Source: Corythucha ciliata
Lineage: Eukaryota; Arthropoda; Insecta; Hemiptera; Tingidae
Reading direction: 5' to 3'
NCBI GenBank assembly: GCA_038030265.1
Contig: CM075940.1
Coordinates: 7,936,001 to 8,000,000 of the forward strand
DNA: 64,000 nucleotides
The position numbers and the translations under genes were made by a program. Of this stretch, positions 13,801 through 21,129 are shown one piece after another. Each line of letters opens with the position of its first letter. The stretch's first letter is position 1. Under the pieces are notes generated by a model. It was not told the DNA's origin and did not search any database. It was given only the letters and a program-made list of their open reading frames with translations.

Positions 13801-15007
13801 CGACTTCTCAAATCACGAGAAAAAAATGTTTTCATTGCGGGGGTCGCGTTTTTTGAAGGAGGGACGATACCCGCGAAGAATCAGACGGAGTCTGTACCCA
13901 AAGGTCGTTGCCCAGAGCGACTCGCCAAAAAATCTCTTTCACGTCGGTTCTCACCAAAATTCAAATAGACAAAACATGTGAGGGTTTAATAATTTAAGTA
14001 ATGTCTACGGCGAAATCTCACCTTTCTCGGGGTTCATCCACGGCTGTAACAGAAAAAATAAAAACAAATTCCTTAAAATTTATTAACAACGTCTAAAGCC
14101 CTCCCCCGCCTTTAGACCAAACATGAAAGACTCCCGGCTATAAATGCCTTATTTTTTTTTATATTCAAGCGCATCGCGAATGAAAGCGTGTCAATCCACG
14201 AGATTTCAAGTTTTTTTTTTCCTCTTTTTGACGTATATGAATAGCAATACAAACAGAATGTTGTGCTTTCTATTTTTAGTTCGGAGTTCTAGAATGTTTC
14301 TAAAGCGTGCAAGCCACTGGCGGTTATCGTTTTACTCGAAAAAAAACAAAAAAAAAATGCACGCAACGCTTCGGACATGATTAACGAAAACTCTAGTTAA
14401 CGTAATAGTCCGGTAAAACCGAGTTAACCTAAAGTTGGATATGCCTAGGGGGCAGCAAGATCTGAACGCTAAATAACAGCAGGGTTTAGGCTAAAAAAAA
14501 CGGTGTTGGGTTAGCAGTTGGCTTATCGACCTTGTTTTCTCCAGTCACTGTGCTGACGAGTTTGAAAATATGATCGACCAAGTAATTGAAAATCTAGCAG
14601 AAGTGGGATATAAACATTTCTTTTCCATTTCTACTAGACATTTCTAATGAAACGTTTGATTCCACTAATTATAACGAAATTTTGAGAGACTTACGGCTGA
14701 AGTTGAGGTTAATTGATGCCGCTACTTCTCCGAGTTTGTTCTTAGCTTTCACTTTATACAGTCCAGCGTCACTTTCTATCACATCGTCTAGTTCAAGTAC
14801 TACTAAAAACAGGTTCGTTCCGATTGTTTGCGTTTTAATTGAAGTCCTATTGTCTTCGATGAGTTTTGTTTCACCGCGGAACCACGTAATGTCTGGCTTC
14901 GGCGATGACGACACCTTGCACTCAAAAACAAGACGGTTCCCCTCATCCTCTTGACGAAGCTGAGGCTTTTGTGTGAAGCTCGGGGCGAAGTCCTCCGCAA
15001 CCCCCAT
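535..15007 (-). CDS. bt: Twitchin/Bent-type giant muscle protein, N-terminal part (gene runs off left edge)
   Basis: Twitchin is an intracellular titin-family protein of invertebrate muscle thick filaments, built of Ig and Fn3 domains with a kinase near the C-terminus. Splice sites and reading phase support coding exons 14695-15007, 14022-14043, 13082-13244, 12872-13013, 11656-11794, 11377-11580, 7175-7476, 6580-6800, 6189-6500, 6035-6125, 5796-5968, 5562-5729, 5415-5494 and 5167-5333. Lys/Glu-rich linker exons follow between 4846 and 535. The Ig order and strings such as DGKPPRFPKKPTIHQEGD and GESNANIALNFQG match the N-terminus of fly Bent and worm UNC-22 as I know them. The ATG at 15007 sits in an aaccATGG context and opens directly into the first Ig domain, as in Bent. 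The junction between 5167 and 4846 is unresolved. Fn3 and kinase exons are not in the window. Symbol follows the fly gene. Confidence 0.93.
1962..2165 (-). CDS. bt: Twitchin linker exon with TEKPSEKSLAPP repeats
   Basis: A 204-nt phase-0 exon (acceptor tctgtttag, donor GTAAAT) encodes about five copies of a Pro/Ser/Lys-rich unit of roughly 12 residues, TEKPSEKSLAPP, ending LVTPPEK. The repeat is visible in the DNA as a 36-bp tandem repeat on the plus strand. Frames on both strands are open for 60-85 codons because of the repeat; only this one has flanking splice signals and matches the phase-0 series. PEVK-like spring sequence is the likeliest role. Confidence 0.8.
2410..2658 (-). CDS. bt: Twitchin linker exons (RPKALRPAVK; PPENVNSLEW)
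   Basis: Exon 2629-2658 (30 nt) encodes RPKALRPAVK. Exon 2410-2502 (93 nt) encodes PPENVNSLEWTRSLLKKVD and then RPKVEKKEEAPQ. Both are phase 0 with GTAA donors and continue the linker series. The second differs from the plain KE exons by a less charged NSLEWTRSLLKK segment that could be a short binding motif (inference). Confidence 0.75.
2974..3740 (-). CDS. bt: Twitchin linker: seven short KE-rich exons
   Basis: Exons 3711-3740 (KEEKSEEIIQ), 3598-3645 (KKEEVKEVTRRRSSVK), 3478-3516 (KEETSSLSVKEDK), 3371-3400 (KEEKKRSSIK), 3256-3312 (KVTKKEEAKIEEIKEEVQK), 3072-3113 (KEEEKKKVEAKVDK) and 2974-3012 (VETKSVPEPVEEK). Every one has a pyrimidine-rich AG acceptor, starts in phase 0 and ends before GTAA. 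Lengths are 30, 48, 39, 30, 57, 42 and 39 nt, all multiples of three, so each can be included or skipped without a frame change. RRRSSVK and KRSSIK look like basophilic kinase sites (inference). Confidence 0.8.
4557..4846 (-). CDS. bt: Twitchin linker exons with VEKKEEK repeats
   Basis: Exon 4823-4846 (24 nt) encodes EKKDEKKE. Exon 4557-4763 (207 nt, 69 codons) encodes about six tandem copies of the heptad VEKKEEK, then VEEKKVDKKEEVAKK. On the plus strand this is the pyrimidine-rich tract of ttcttcc repeats. Splice sites are tttccag/GTGAGA and ctcacag/GTGAGT. The sequence is highly charged and probably extended or coiled. It corresponds to the acidic/basic linker between the N-terminal Ig block and later domains, where the fly protein also has KKEEKPKEKEK-type sequence. 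Confidence 0.85.
5167..5968 (-). CDS. bt: Twitchin exons 11-14: Ig domains 7 and 8
   Basis: Exons 5796-5968 and 5562-5729 encode Ig7 (VIECKVQSVFEPKVTWMKE, then KGTYKLVASNEKGEA-like YKLVAKNEKGEAMS). Exons 5415-5494 and 5167-5333 encode a shorter Ig8 ending FEGTYTVTASNTAGSDETS. Their order before a Lys/Glu-rich linker matches Bent. A possible 16-nt micro-exon at 5089-5104 follows, but it leaves phase 2 while the next linker exon reads sensibly only in phase 0. One exon or splice choice here is therefore unresolved. Confidence 0.85.
6035..6800 (-). CDS. bt: Twitchin exons 8-10: Ig domains 5 and 6
   Basis: Exon 6580-6800 begins GGDEGAGFAPSFTEKPRII and contains MKCTCTAKPRPTVTWYKG. Exon 6189-6500 finishes Ig5 (GTYKCHVKNEFGESNANLN) and starts Ig6 (EGVAPTFIEKPKIRSEQGG, VWYHEGQVLKETS). 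Exon 6035-6125 closes Ig6 with GIYKCNIKNECGELNANLT. In Ig6 the expected first Cys is Phe: VVMDFKVKADP where relatives have MECKVKADP. So Ig6 lacks its canonical disulphide. Phases are consistent throughout (1, 0, 0, 1). Confidence 0.93.
7175..7476 (-). CDS. bt: Twitchin exon 7: Ig domain 4
   Basis: A single 302-nt exon encodes a whole Ig domain: LIDGKPPRFPKKP, ILVMECLLEANPVPDIVWY, GGNYRCNACNAFGES and NIALNFQ. This is the most conserved stretch in the twitchin part of the window; both Ig cysteines and the Trp are present. It is separated from Ig3 by a 3.9-kb intron (7477-11376) that has collected several mobile elements. Confidence 0.94.
7541..7783. mobile_element. Foldback MITE in twitchin intron, TTAA-bounded
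   Basis: The left end ttaagggggtggagattcac and the right end, reverse complemented, ttaagggggagtttcacag form terminal inverted repeats. The imperfect arm match extends at least 75 bp inward (catacattttct in both arms). TTAA at both ends resembles a piggyBac-type target duplication, but no transposase is present. Related copies lie at 20.7, 27.6 and 44.0 kb. Confidence 0.75.
8390..8720 (+). repeat. Degenerate 'gaacggtca' repeats
   Basis: Loose repetition of gacggtcagg / gaacggtcaac / gacggtcgtgac motifs at roughly 30-60 bp spacing inside the 3.9-kb twitchin intron. The units are too diverged for an exact period. Confidence 0.45.
8881..9860 (-). pseudogene. Decayed multicopy mobile-element-type gene
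   Basis: Reading leftward on the minus strand, broken frames give AELWIQYIELKT and RMGNWTQHLKTVWQILP (about 9.75-9.59 kb), QGGLTHGRGVGEGVLTRW (about 9.45 kb), then MHEWLMQPLPFP, SISSGVVADERINC, FKDVKFKRKDRVQPL and DFYENLCAHLGR (9255-8881). The order and motifs fit a family of multicopy hypothetical proteins that I remember from arthropod and cnidarian genomes (AERTGNW, GGLTRGRG, SxGVVADxxINC, KRKDRV); I know no firm name for it. At least two frame changes break it, so it is not functional. It sits in the same orientation as twitchin, within its intron. The region is explained better as a transposon relic than as twitchin coding sequence. Confidence 0.6.
9904..9945. other. Hairpin-forming inverted repeat
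   Basis: The left arm aaaaaagacaccgac and right arm gtcggcgtctttttt pair with one mismatch around a 12-nt loop. The stem is followed by cgcgagagtcgcat. No associated gene is seen. It could be the centre of a small foldback element. Confidence 0.5.
10091..10228. mobile_element. MITE with GGGGCCTATTCTCTAAC ends
   Basis: The termini ggggcctattctctaac and its complement gttagagaataggcccc are perfect 17-bp inverted repeats about 138 bp apart. Weaker pairing continues inward (tttatttcatt against aatgaaataga). There is no coding capacity. It lies in the twitchin intron between Ig3 and Ig4. Confidence 0.7.
11377..11794 (-). CDS. bt: Twitchin exons 5-6: Ig domain 3
   Basis: Exon 11656-11794 (DEAPVPENGIKPTFTERP, then IECRLVGEPKPQVIW) and exon 11377-11580 (FHGSKIIKETKRVQSFLEL, then ESQDSGAYKVVASNKLGE) form one Ig domain. 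The 75-bp intron between them carries an A/T run. The acceptor of the second exon is cgttttcag and its donor is GTAAGT at 11376. Confidence 0.9.
12872..13244 (-). CDS. bt: Twitchin exons 3-4: Ig domain 2
   Basis: Exon 13082-13244 encodes QIDGIAPTFSKKPTIRQEDD and then LLFECRIQADPRPTVIW, with the core Cys and Trp. Exon 12872-13013 encodes SYFATLEITDVTVEDAGKY and the GESNATISLNF end. The intron between them is 68 bp (13014-13081), with a GTTTGA donor. Reading phase runs 2 to 0 to 1 without a break. Confidence 0.92.
14022..14043 (-). CDS. bt: Twitchin 22-nt micro-exon
   Basis: A ctgttacag acceptor and a GTGAGA donor bound 22 nt. Joined to the phase-1 end of exon 1 they read S-P-V-D-E-P-R-E, and the two leftover bases are completed by the next exon. 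The result matches the short Ig1-Ig2 linker of Bent-type proteins (DEP-K/R-E). It is too short to be seen as an ORF; phase continuity on both sides is the main support. Confidence 0.85.
14695..15007 (-). CDS. bt: Twitchin exon 1: start codon and Ig domain 1
   Basis: The 313-nt exon encodes MGVAEDFAPSFTQKPQLRQE and onward, a complete I-set Ig fold. The core Cys is in FECKV, the core Trp in ITWF, and the closing strand is DAGLYKVKAKNKLGE followed by INLNF. The second Cys of a canonical Ig is replaced by Val in YKVKA, as in the corresponding fly domain. The donor is GTAAGT at 14694 and the exon ends in phase 1. An alternative frame is open across 14803-15054, but it has no Ig features and is a shadow. 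Confidence 0.92.
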
Positions 15008-15059
15008 GGTTGTTCGCGAACGGACGAAATCGTTGTCTTGGCTTTTTCCGACACGGCCC

Positions 15060-16800
15060 CTTCAACTCATATCTTAACTATGAAAACCTCTGTAACACCA
15101 AAAAACATGTGAAGTTCCTGTTAGACGACTCGCTTTTCAACTGGTCTTTTAACACCAACCTTTTTTTTTATCTCTCTCTCTCTCTCTCGAAAAAACCCCC
15201 TTGGAATGCCTACTTCTCTAATAAAAAAAAAAATTACGCTCTTGCGTCCACCACTGCCCGGGAGATACTAAGCCGAAGTATTTTTGTGATACCTGGGGCC
15301 TTAGCTTGTCCTCATGCCAATCTTTAGCCCCCTTCTGAATCACCCGGCCTTATAAACAAATCTAAAACCACACTCCCCGCTTTTATGAGAAACTATTTCT
15401 TAATAAATCCTCGCCGGACTTGTTGATTTATCGTCAAAAATGTCACTAAGAATTCTCCAACTTTTAAACTGATCATTTTGTTCGTTAATCTCTTTGTCAC
15501 AAAACCCCCACCCCTCTAGCTATGTCGCTGCTTACTATGTCCGCAAGATCATGTTACAGCGGAAAGTTGGATTAAAACAAGTGAAAATAGCGAGTCTCAC
15601 TCTCGCAAGGATGACTGTTCTTGGCAATTGGAGTGCACTGTCGCTTTCATTGATGAAAGGGTACCTAATAGCGAAATAAAATTGTTTTGTGCGTCACAGT
15701 TTGCAGTGATTGCTTCGATGACATTAGATATGAAAGAATTTCAGCTGAAAAATGATCAATAAATTGAAAATTACAGACAAATAAGACCGTGGTTTTTTCT
15801 GAGACAGGCGTTCATTTTAAAAATTTCAGTTACTTCAAGCCTTTGAAATCAATGGATAACCGTTACAGGGCCAAAATCGAGGAGTCTTTTTCGATCACGT
15901 ATATTTATCAGTTTTGTTAATGACGCTGGCAAAAAAATGATAAACAATTTTTGGAAACGCTGTGCAACTGAAACAAGCTAAGGAGAAAGGTTAGGCAATA
16001 TCACGCACGGCCTGAGACGTCATGCGGGCAGTGGCGTCCCTTTAGCTGAGGCCGCCCTTTACCCTACACACACACACACAAAGGGAACAGCATCGTCTTT
16101 GACGCATTGCTCAAATTTTCGTGATGTGGGTAAGGGTTTTAGAATAATGATCGTTCGAATAATGTGGTGGCAAGTTAGATTACTTGGGGGGGGGGGGGTC
16201 AGATTTTCTAATTCAGCGAGTTATTACTGACAGATTCCAAGGAGCAATCAGAATTTCATTACCGCGCCTGTTACAATTTTCGGCAAGCACTTCATGATAT
16301 CTAGTATTAGAAGGACATCGATTTAAGTGTCTTGCCAACAATAAAAATAGAGCGTACACGGTGTCACGTTTCCTTATCAGAAGCCTCTGATTAGTTACTC
16401 CCAAGATTGTTTTTTCCAACAATAAACTCCTTTAGTAGTCGTAAAAATTTAACTGTTGATGAGAGGCACGATGAAGGCGAGGGAGGGGGTTTCGTAGGGG
16501 ATAGCTTAGCACTTATAAATACACTTTTAATGGAGCCTTCTCCGCGTGTAAAATTTCAGTTCTTAGTGCTTAAATTACCAAAATGGCAAATTATTTTTTA
16601 TTTCTAAAAGAAAATTAACGATTTTTTTCAAAGTAAGCTGGCCTGCGAATTAAGATGAAATAAAAATTGAAATTAACACCCCCAGCCGAAGTACCAAAGC
16701 CGCATTTGGAGAATACTCCCCCTTTATTAACCGAAATTACTTGTTTACGGAAGCCCAACCGACGACCCTTGAGTAGGAACCTTGGCATGCCTCTCATAAG
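15060..16800. other. Gene-free upstream region of twitchin
   Basis: This is the probable 5' flank or untranslated region of twitchin. I see a (tc)n tract at about 15170-15190, an (ac)n tract at 16066-16080 and a G run near 16190. No TATA box or initiator can be assigned with confidence and no protein-like frame is recognised. Short ORFs of 60-70 codons on both strands lack splice or homology support. Confidence 0.4.
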
Positions 16801-18500
16801 TCACAGCTTCCCTTAACGCCCTCTAAGGAACATTTTGGCCGGGACCAGCTGTGCTTTGTTGAGTTTGTGAGTCTCTCAGACCAAACGTAAAGGGGGACCA
16901 AAATGAGTGTTTCGCGATATCGATCGTTTTACGCAGTTTTCTCGACTTCAGAGCGAGCGAGGTTCAATAATCCGTCTGCTTAACAGTCGGGAAAATCAGT
17001 CAAAACCAACGATAATGCGAAACATTAAATTTTAGCCTCCCTTCAGGAGACGCGGACATGTTGACGCCCCCTTCATAGGTGCTTTTTGGCCGGAAACGGC
17101 TCCGTTCTGGTGCGGACCATTTACCTAAAGACACCTAAACCGCGCACGACTGAATTGGTAACATTTTGGTCGGTTGGGGGGGAGGCCAAATCGTTCACCT
17201 AATGCCTCCAGCCTAATTTTTACAGGAATGGTTAAAATAGAAAGAAACAGCATAAAAACGGGGGTTCCGGTATAGGTAAGCGGATTTTCGATCAGACAAC
17301 TCGTTGAAGAGGTTCTCTCTGTGATTCTAGCTTTTGACGGGAGGGGGGGCACGCCTTTTTTTCGCGGCAGCCCTTTGACGCTTAATTTTTGGACACCTTG
17401 AGAGGCGTTGACACCCCACCCCCACCCTCCCACGAAGACCGGTTGCGGCTGGCATTTCATTTACTCAATTCAGCATGAACTGAGTGACTCCAAAATCCGC
17501 GTTCGCGAAAAATGACTCAAAACGGTCATTTTTCGCGGCTTTGAGAGGCACGAACAGCCCAACAGGGATGCGCCCTGCGCCCTGACAGGGAAACAGTTGA
17601 ATTAGTTCGTTGAGCCATCCCTGTGAGTGACATATAAACCGCGAAATTGAAACAATTTGTGAAAATTGCCCCCAAAATACCCCCACCGTGAGGGTTTTTG
17701 GCGAAAATTGCCAAAATTTTAAAAAAATGGACGAAAACACGTATCACGGGGAATTCGAAAATCGAAAGGTTTTTTTTAATCAGACGAGCAGTTTCAGGGG
17801 TTCTCCATGTGATTCCAGTCTTTTTTGTCCGCTCTGGCCGGTTCTCTGCCCCCCCCCCCCAGGGGATTGCGGCCACGTGGTCATAAGCCCTGGAGTAAAA
17901 GACAAGGCCTCGACGTAAGCGACACCCCGCCCCCCAACGCCGACCAAATGTGGAGTGAAGAAAATCGGCCGGAAGCTACGTCAATACGCGAATAGCTCAT
18001 TGCTTGGCTACTTTAAGAGGTCCTGGGGGGGGGGGGGTCTTAATCACGTTTTAGCAGGAACCGACTTTATTTTTCCATTGGTCATGGTCTGAGCGGCTCA
18101 TGAACCAAGTCCGGCTCAAATTGAAGAAACCTTTGAAAATAACCCAAAACGATCATTTTCGGCCTCTTTATGGGGCCGAGACCGTCTGCATTTCTCAACT
18201 CAGCATGATCTGGAGGGACTCGTAGATCACTTCCGGCTCGAAACGGAACACTTTGAAAAAAATGACCACGACCACTTGACCGCTAGCCGATTTTGGACGG
18301 ATATGACCAAAATTAAAAATTTGACGGAACTACAAATACTTCCATTCCCGTTGAAGGGATTCTATCCTTGATTCGGGCGTTTTTTGTCCCCTTTCGTGGA
18401 GTAGTGCTGTGGACAAGAGGCTCTGAAGTCCAAGGAAGAGCCTCGACCCATTCGAAGCCTCGATAGGCCGCTGAAGTCAAAAAAATCGATCGGCCGATTG
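16800..18500. repeat. Degenerate ~110-bp and ~500-bp tandem repeats
   Basis: Similar segments recur. One begins ttctcaactcagcatgatct (about 18193) and resembles ttactcaattcagcatgaac (about 17461). A 'catggtctgagcggctcatg' segment at about 18085 follows the same layout with 'ccggctca' and 'cctttgaaaa' about 30 bp on. A longer unit containing 'gattttcgatcagac...ttctctctgtgattcta' near 17285 recurs near 17770 and, weaker, near 18340. Open frames of about 110 codons here are repeat translations. Confidence 0.55.
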
Positions 18501-20730
18501 CGGTCCCCATATCGGTGTCTTGACCAGAACCGACTGCATTCTTCCATTTTGTCGTTCCTTTTTGTTATCAATTGGCGTATTTGTTCCACCAGCCCCCCCC
18601 CCCCGCCACAACCAATACCCAGAATGTCTTATTATTGAATAGTTCCCTCGGACCACGCTGAGAAATAAAAAGGCCCCGTGTTGCAAATCAACTGAATTGG
18701 CTGCGGCGCCTCAGAATTAAAGCGTCATTCGCGATTTTAAAATTGTCATTATCAGCCCTTCGGCAGCATTATGAGAACGATCGAGATACTGAAGTATTTA
18801 TAGCTGAGTCTGATGACACATCTCCTTGACACCATTCCCCCATCTCTGAAACGGTTTTTACTTAAAGTTTTTCCTCTCACTAACCCAGTCAAGGTATTTG
18901 CACCTCTCCAACCCACTAATTGATTCCCCCTCTCCGGCCACCTCTCCCTGACTTTCCTTATTATTAGTACTTACAAAAAGAGAAAATTTTTTATCCCGTA
19001 AAGCCAGTTGTCAGGCATATGCATAATTTTAAACGCTTGACTTGTTTAGTTACAAGTTTAAAATAAAACGGCTGTTCTCTTGTTTCACAGGATGTGAAAT
19101 CGATTTTTTTTTTTTTTTTGCGTAATTGCTTTGGTGTAACGGCACAGTAAAGATTCATTGCACTTTTTTTTTTCTTGTTTGCACAATAAAACTACACACT
19201 AAATTTACCATAGAGCTTTGTAACAGTGTGTTCTGCGAAAAAAAAAAATCTCCAATGGCAAGACTCCCATTTATCCCCTCCCTCCCCCTTTTCCACAATA
19301 ACTCCCAGTTTAGCGAGAACGGTCGCGAACTCGATAAACACTTTTTTTTTCTCCTAGTGCTCAGAATCTGTTGCGCTATTAATGTGACTTACTGTGGAAT
19401 CCCCCCCCCCCCTCCAACCCTTGAGTAAGTGCTCCTGGGACTTGAAAACTGTGGAGGAAATTCATGAACGTGAATAGGGCGCTAAACATGTCTTAAATAA
19501 ATATTCTTTGTAGGCGCAGTATTTGTTATTTTTATAGGGCACTAGTACGTTTTTTTGTTTTAAAAAAAAGATAATTCCAAAAGGTGTAGTAAATATTAGA
19601 CGATTCCATCTATAACGGACGAATCCGAAAATCTCCCTTTTTTGACATTTGTTGATTACTCCCCGTTCTGCAAGTCGCGTGTGAAATATTTCTTTTCAAG
19701 ATAAGGGCGTGCTAATTGTGGGACAGTGTGGCCTCTCGCCAGCCAACTGATTTCCGAGCCAGCCTCATCACTCAACTAACTTTAGGCACCTCCTACCCAT
19801 ATGTTAAAAATAACTCGTATTTTTATCGTTGGACAGCTCATCGTTCTGGCTTCAGCGGATAGTCCCCCTATAATGTTCTCATTTTTCCTATTTATAGTCG
19901 AGTTCAGAGTTTGCTTTAAAAGTATCCCCCACACCACCGCCACCAACACCAACACCGCCACCACCACTACCGCTACAAATATTTCCCATTTTTCCCAGTT
20001 GCTGGCTATTTGAAACTTGATTGGGTCGGGCTGTGGGTTAAATTAATAATTTTTCCTTCCACTGTCCGAATTGCGATAGTTTTGCACATTCAAAAAGAAA
20101 ATTTAAGCGGGCTCTTTGCCAATGACCCTACTTACAATGCTGCTCATTGTAAGTATTTCGAGTAAGCGCACCTTGACGCTTTTTTAAGGAACGAATATTC
20201 AAACGTTTAAATTGTATAAAACCAAGGGGAAATTGGATATTTCATTCAAGAATAGACTTTTTCTGTATTTCTTTTCCAACAAATAAACCAAACGCCTTAC
20301 TAAATTTAACGTTGACCCAGCTGAAGAGCGATAAGTATTGAGACAGGCTTTCTGTATCTAAGGATCCTCTATTTGTGTACTAGCACGATGCATTAGAATA
20401 CCATTACTCATACATTATTTTCATGTATCCAGAAATAGCCGTTCGTGATTTGTTTTGAACTCAGGTTAGAACTTGGCTTTAAATGCGAGGGGGAGGGGGG
20501 GAATCAACGTGAAAATAAACGTCCCGCTCACCCCCCTGCATCACCCAAGTGAATGAGTTTGTAACAAGCGTGGCATTGTGGTTTTTCTGACACTCGGGAG
20601 TTGTTTTCATTTAAAAAAGGATTCGTCACCTGTGGGCAGATGACGCGTTAAAAAGTGAGGTCTTTTCAGTGTATTGTTCTGACATGATCAAGAGAGAGCA
20701 AGGGGTTTTCGAGGAGGGGGTGGGCGGTGA
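18500..20730. other. Gene-free stretch
   Basis: AT-rich sequence with T runs near 19105 and C runs near 18595 and 19400. A short CCACCACCAACACC-like tract at 19930-19975 gives a Thr-rich frame that is simple sequence. No gene, RNA or clear element is seen. Confidence 0.4.
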
Positions 20731-20734
20731 AGAT

Positions 20735-21125
20735 TTAAGGCGGGGTTTCAGTCGGGTTTCCTCCCAGTAACCCCTTGCCTAAACTTCGCACATAAATTTT
20801 GGCTCCATTTCTGCACCTATCTCTGATTCCAAAGTCGCTTTTTAATCTTCAGCAAGTTCTACAGTGACGTTAAATCTTGCTTTTTCAAATTTCATCCCTG
20901 AAATAACCCAAGAACACTTTAAAATTCGAATGTGTTTAAGGGTAATTTCAGGGATGAAATTTGGAAAAGCAAGATCTAATGTCACTGTAGAACTTCCTGG
21001 AGATTAAAACTAGACTTTGAAATCGAATATTGGTGCAGATATCGAGCCAAAATTTATGTGCAAAGTTTAGGCGAGGTGTGGCTGGGAACGGGTCGCGAGC
21101 AAACTCGACTGAAACCCCGCCTCAA
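20735..21125. mobile_element. Foldback MITE, near-complete inverted repeat
   Basis: The left end ttaaggcggggtttcagtcg and right end cgactgaaaccccgcctcaa pair. Both arms continue through cgcctaaacttygcacataa and 'attttggctc' to a centre near 20910, where 'ggtaatttcagggatgaaat' pairs with 'atttcatccctgaaataacc'. Arms are about 180-190 bp with a short loop. It shares 'attggtgcaga' and the centre motif with copies at 27.6 and 44.0 kb. Confidence 0.8.
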
Positions 21126-21129
21126 GTCC

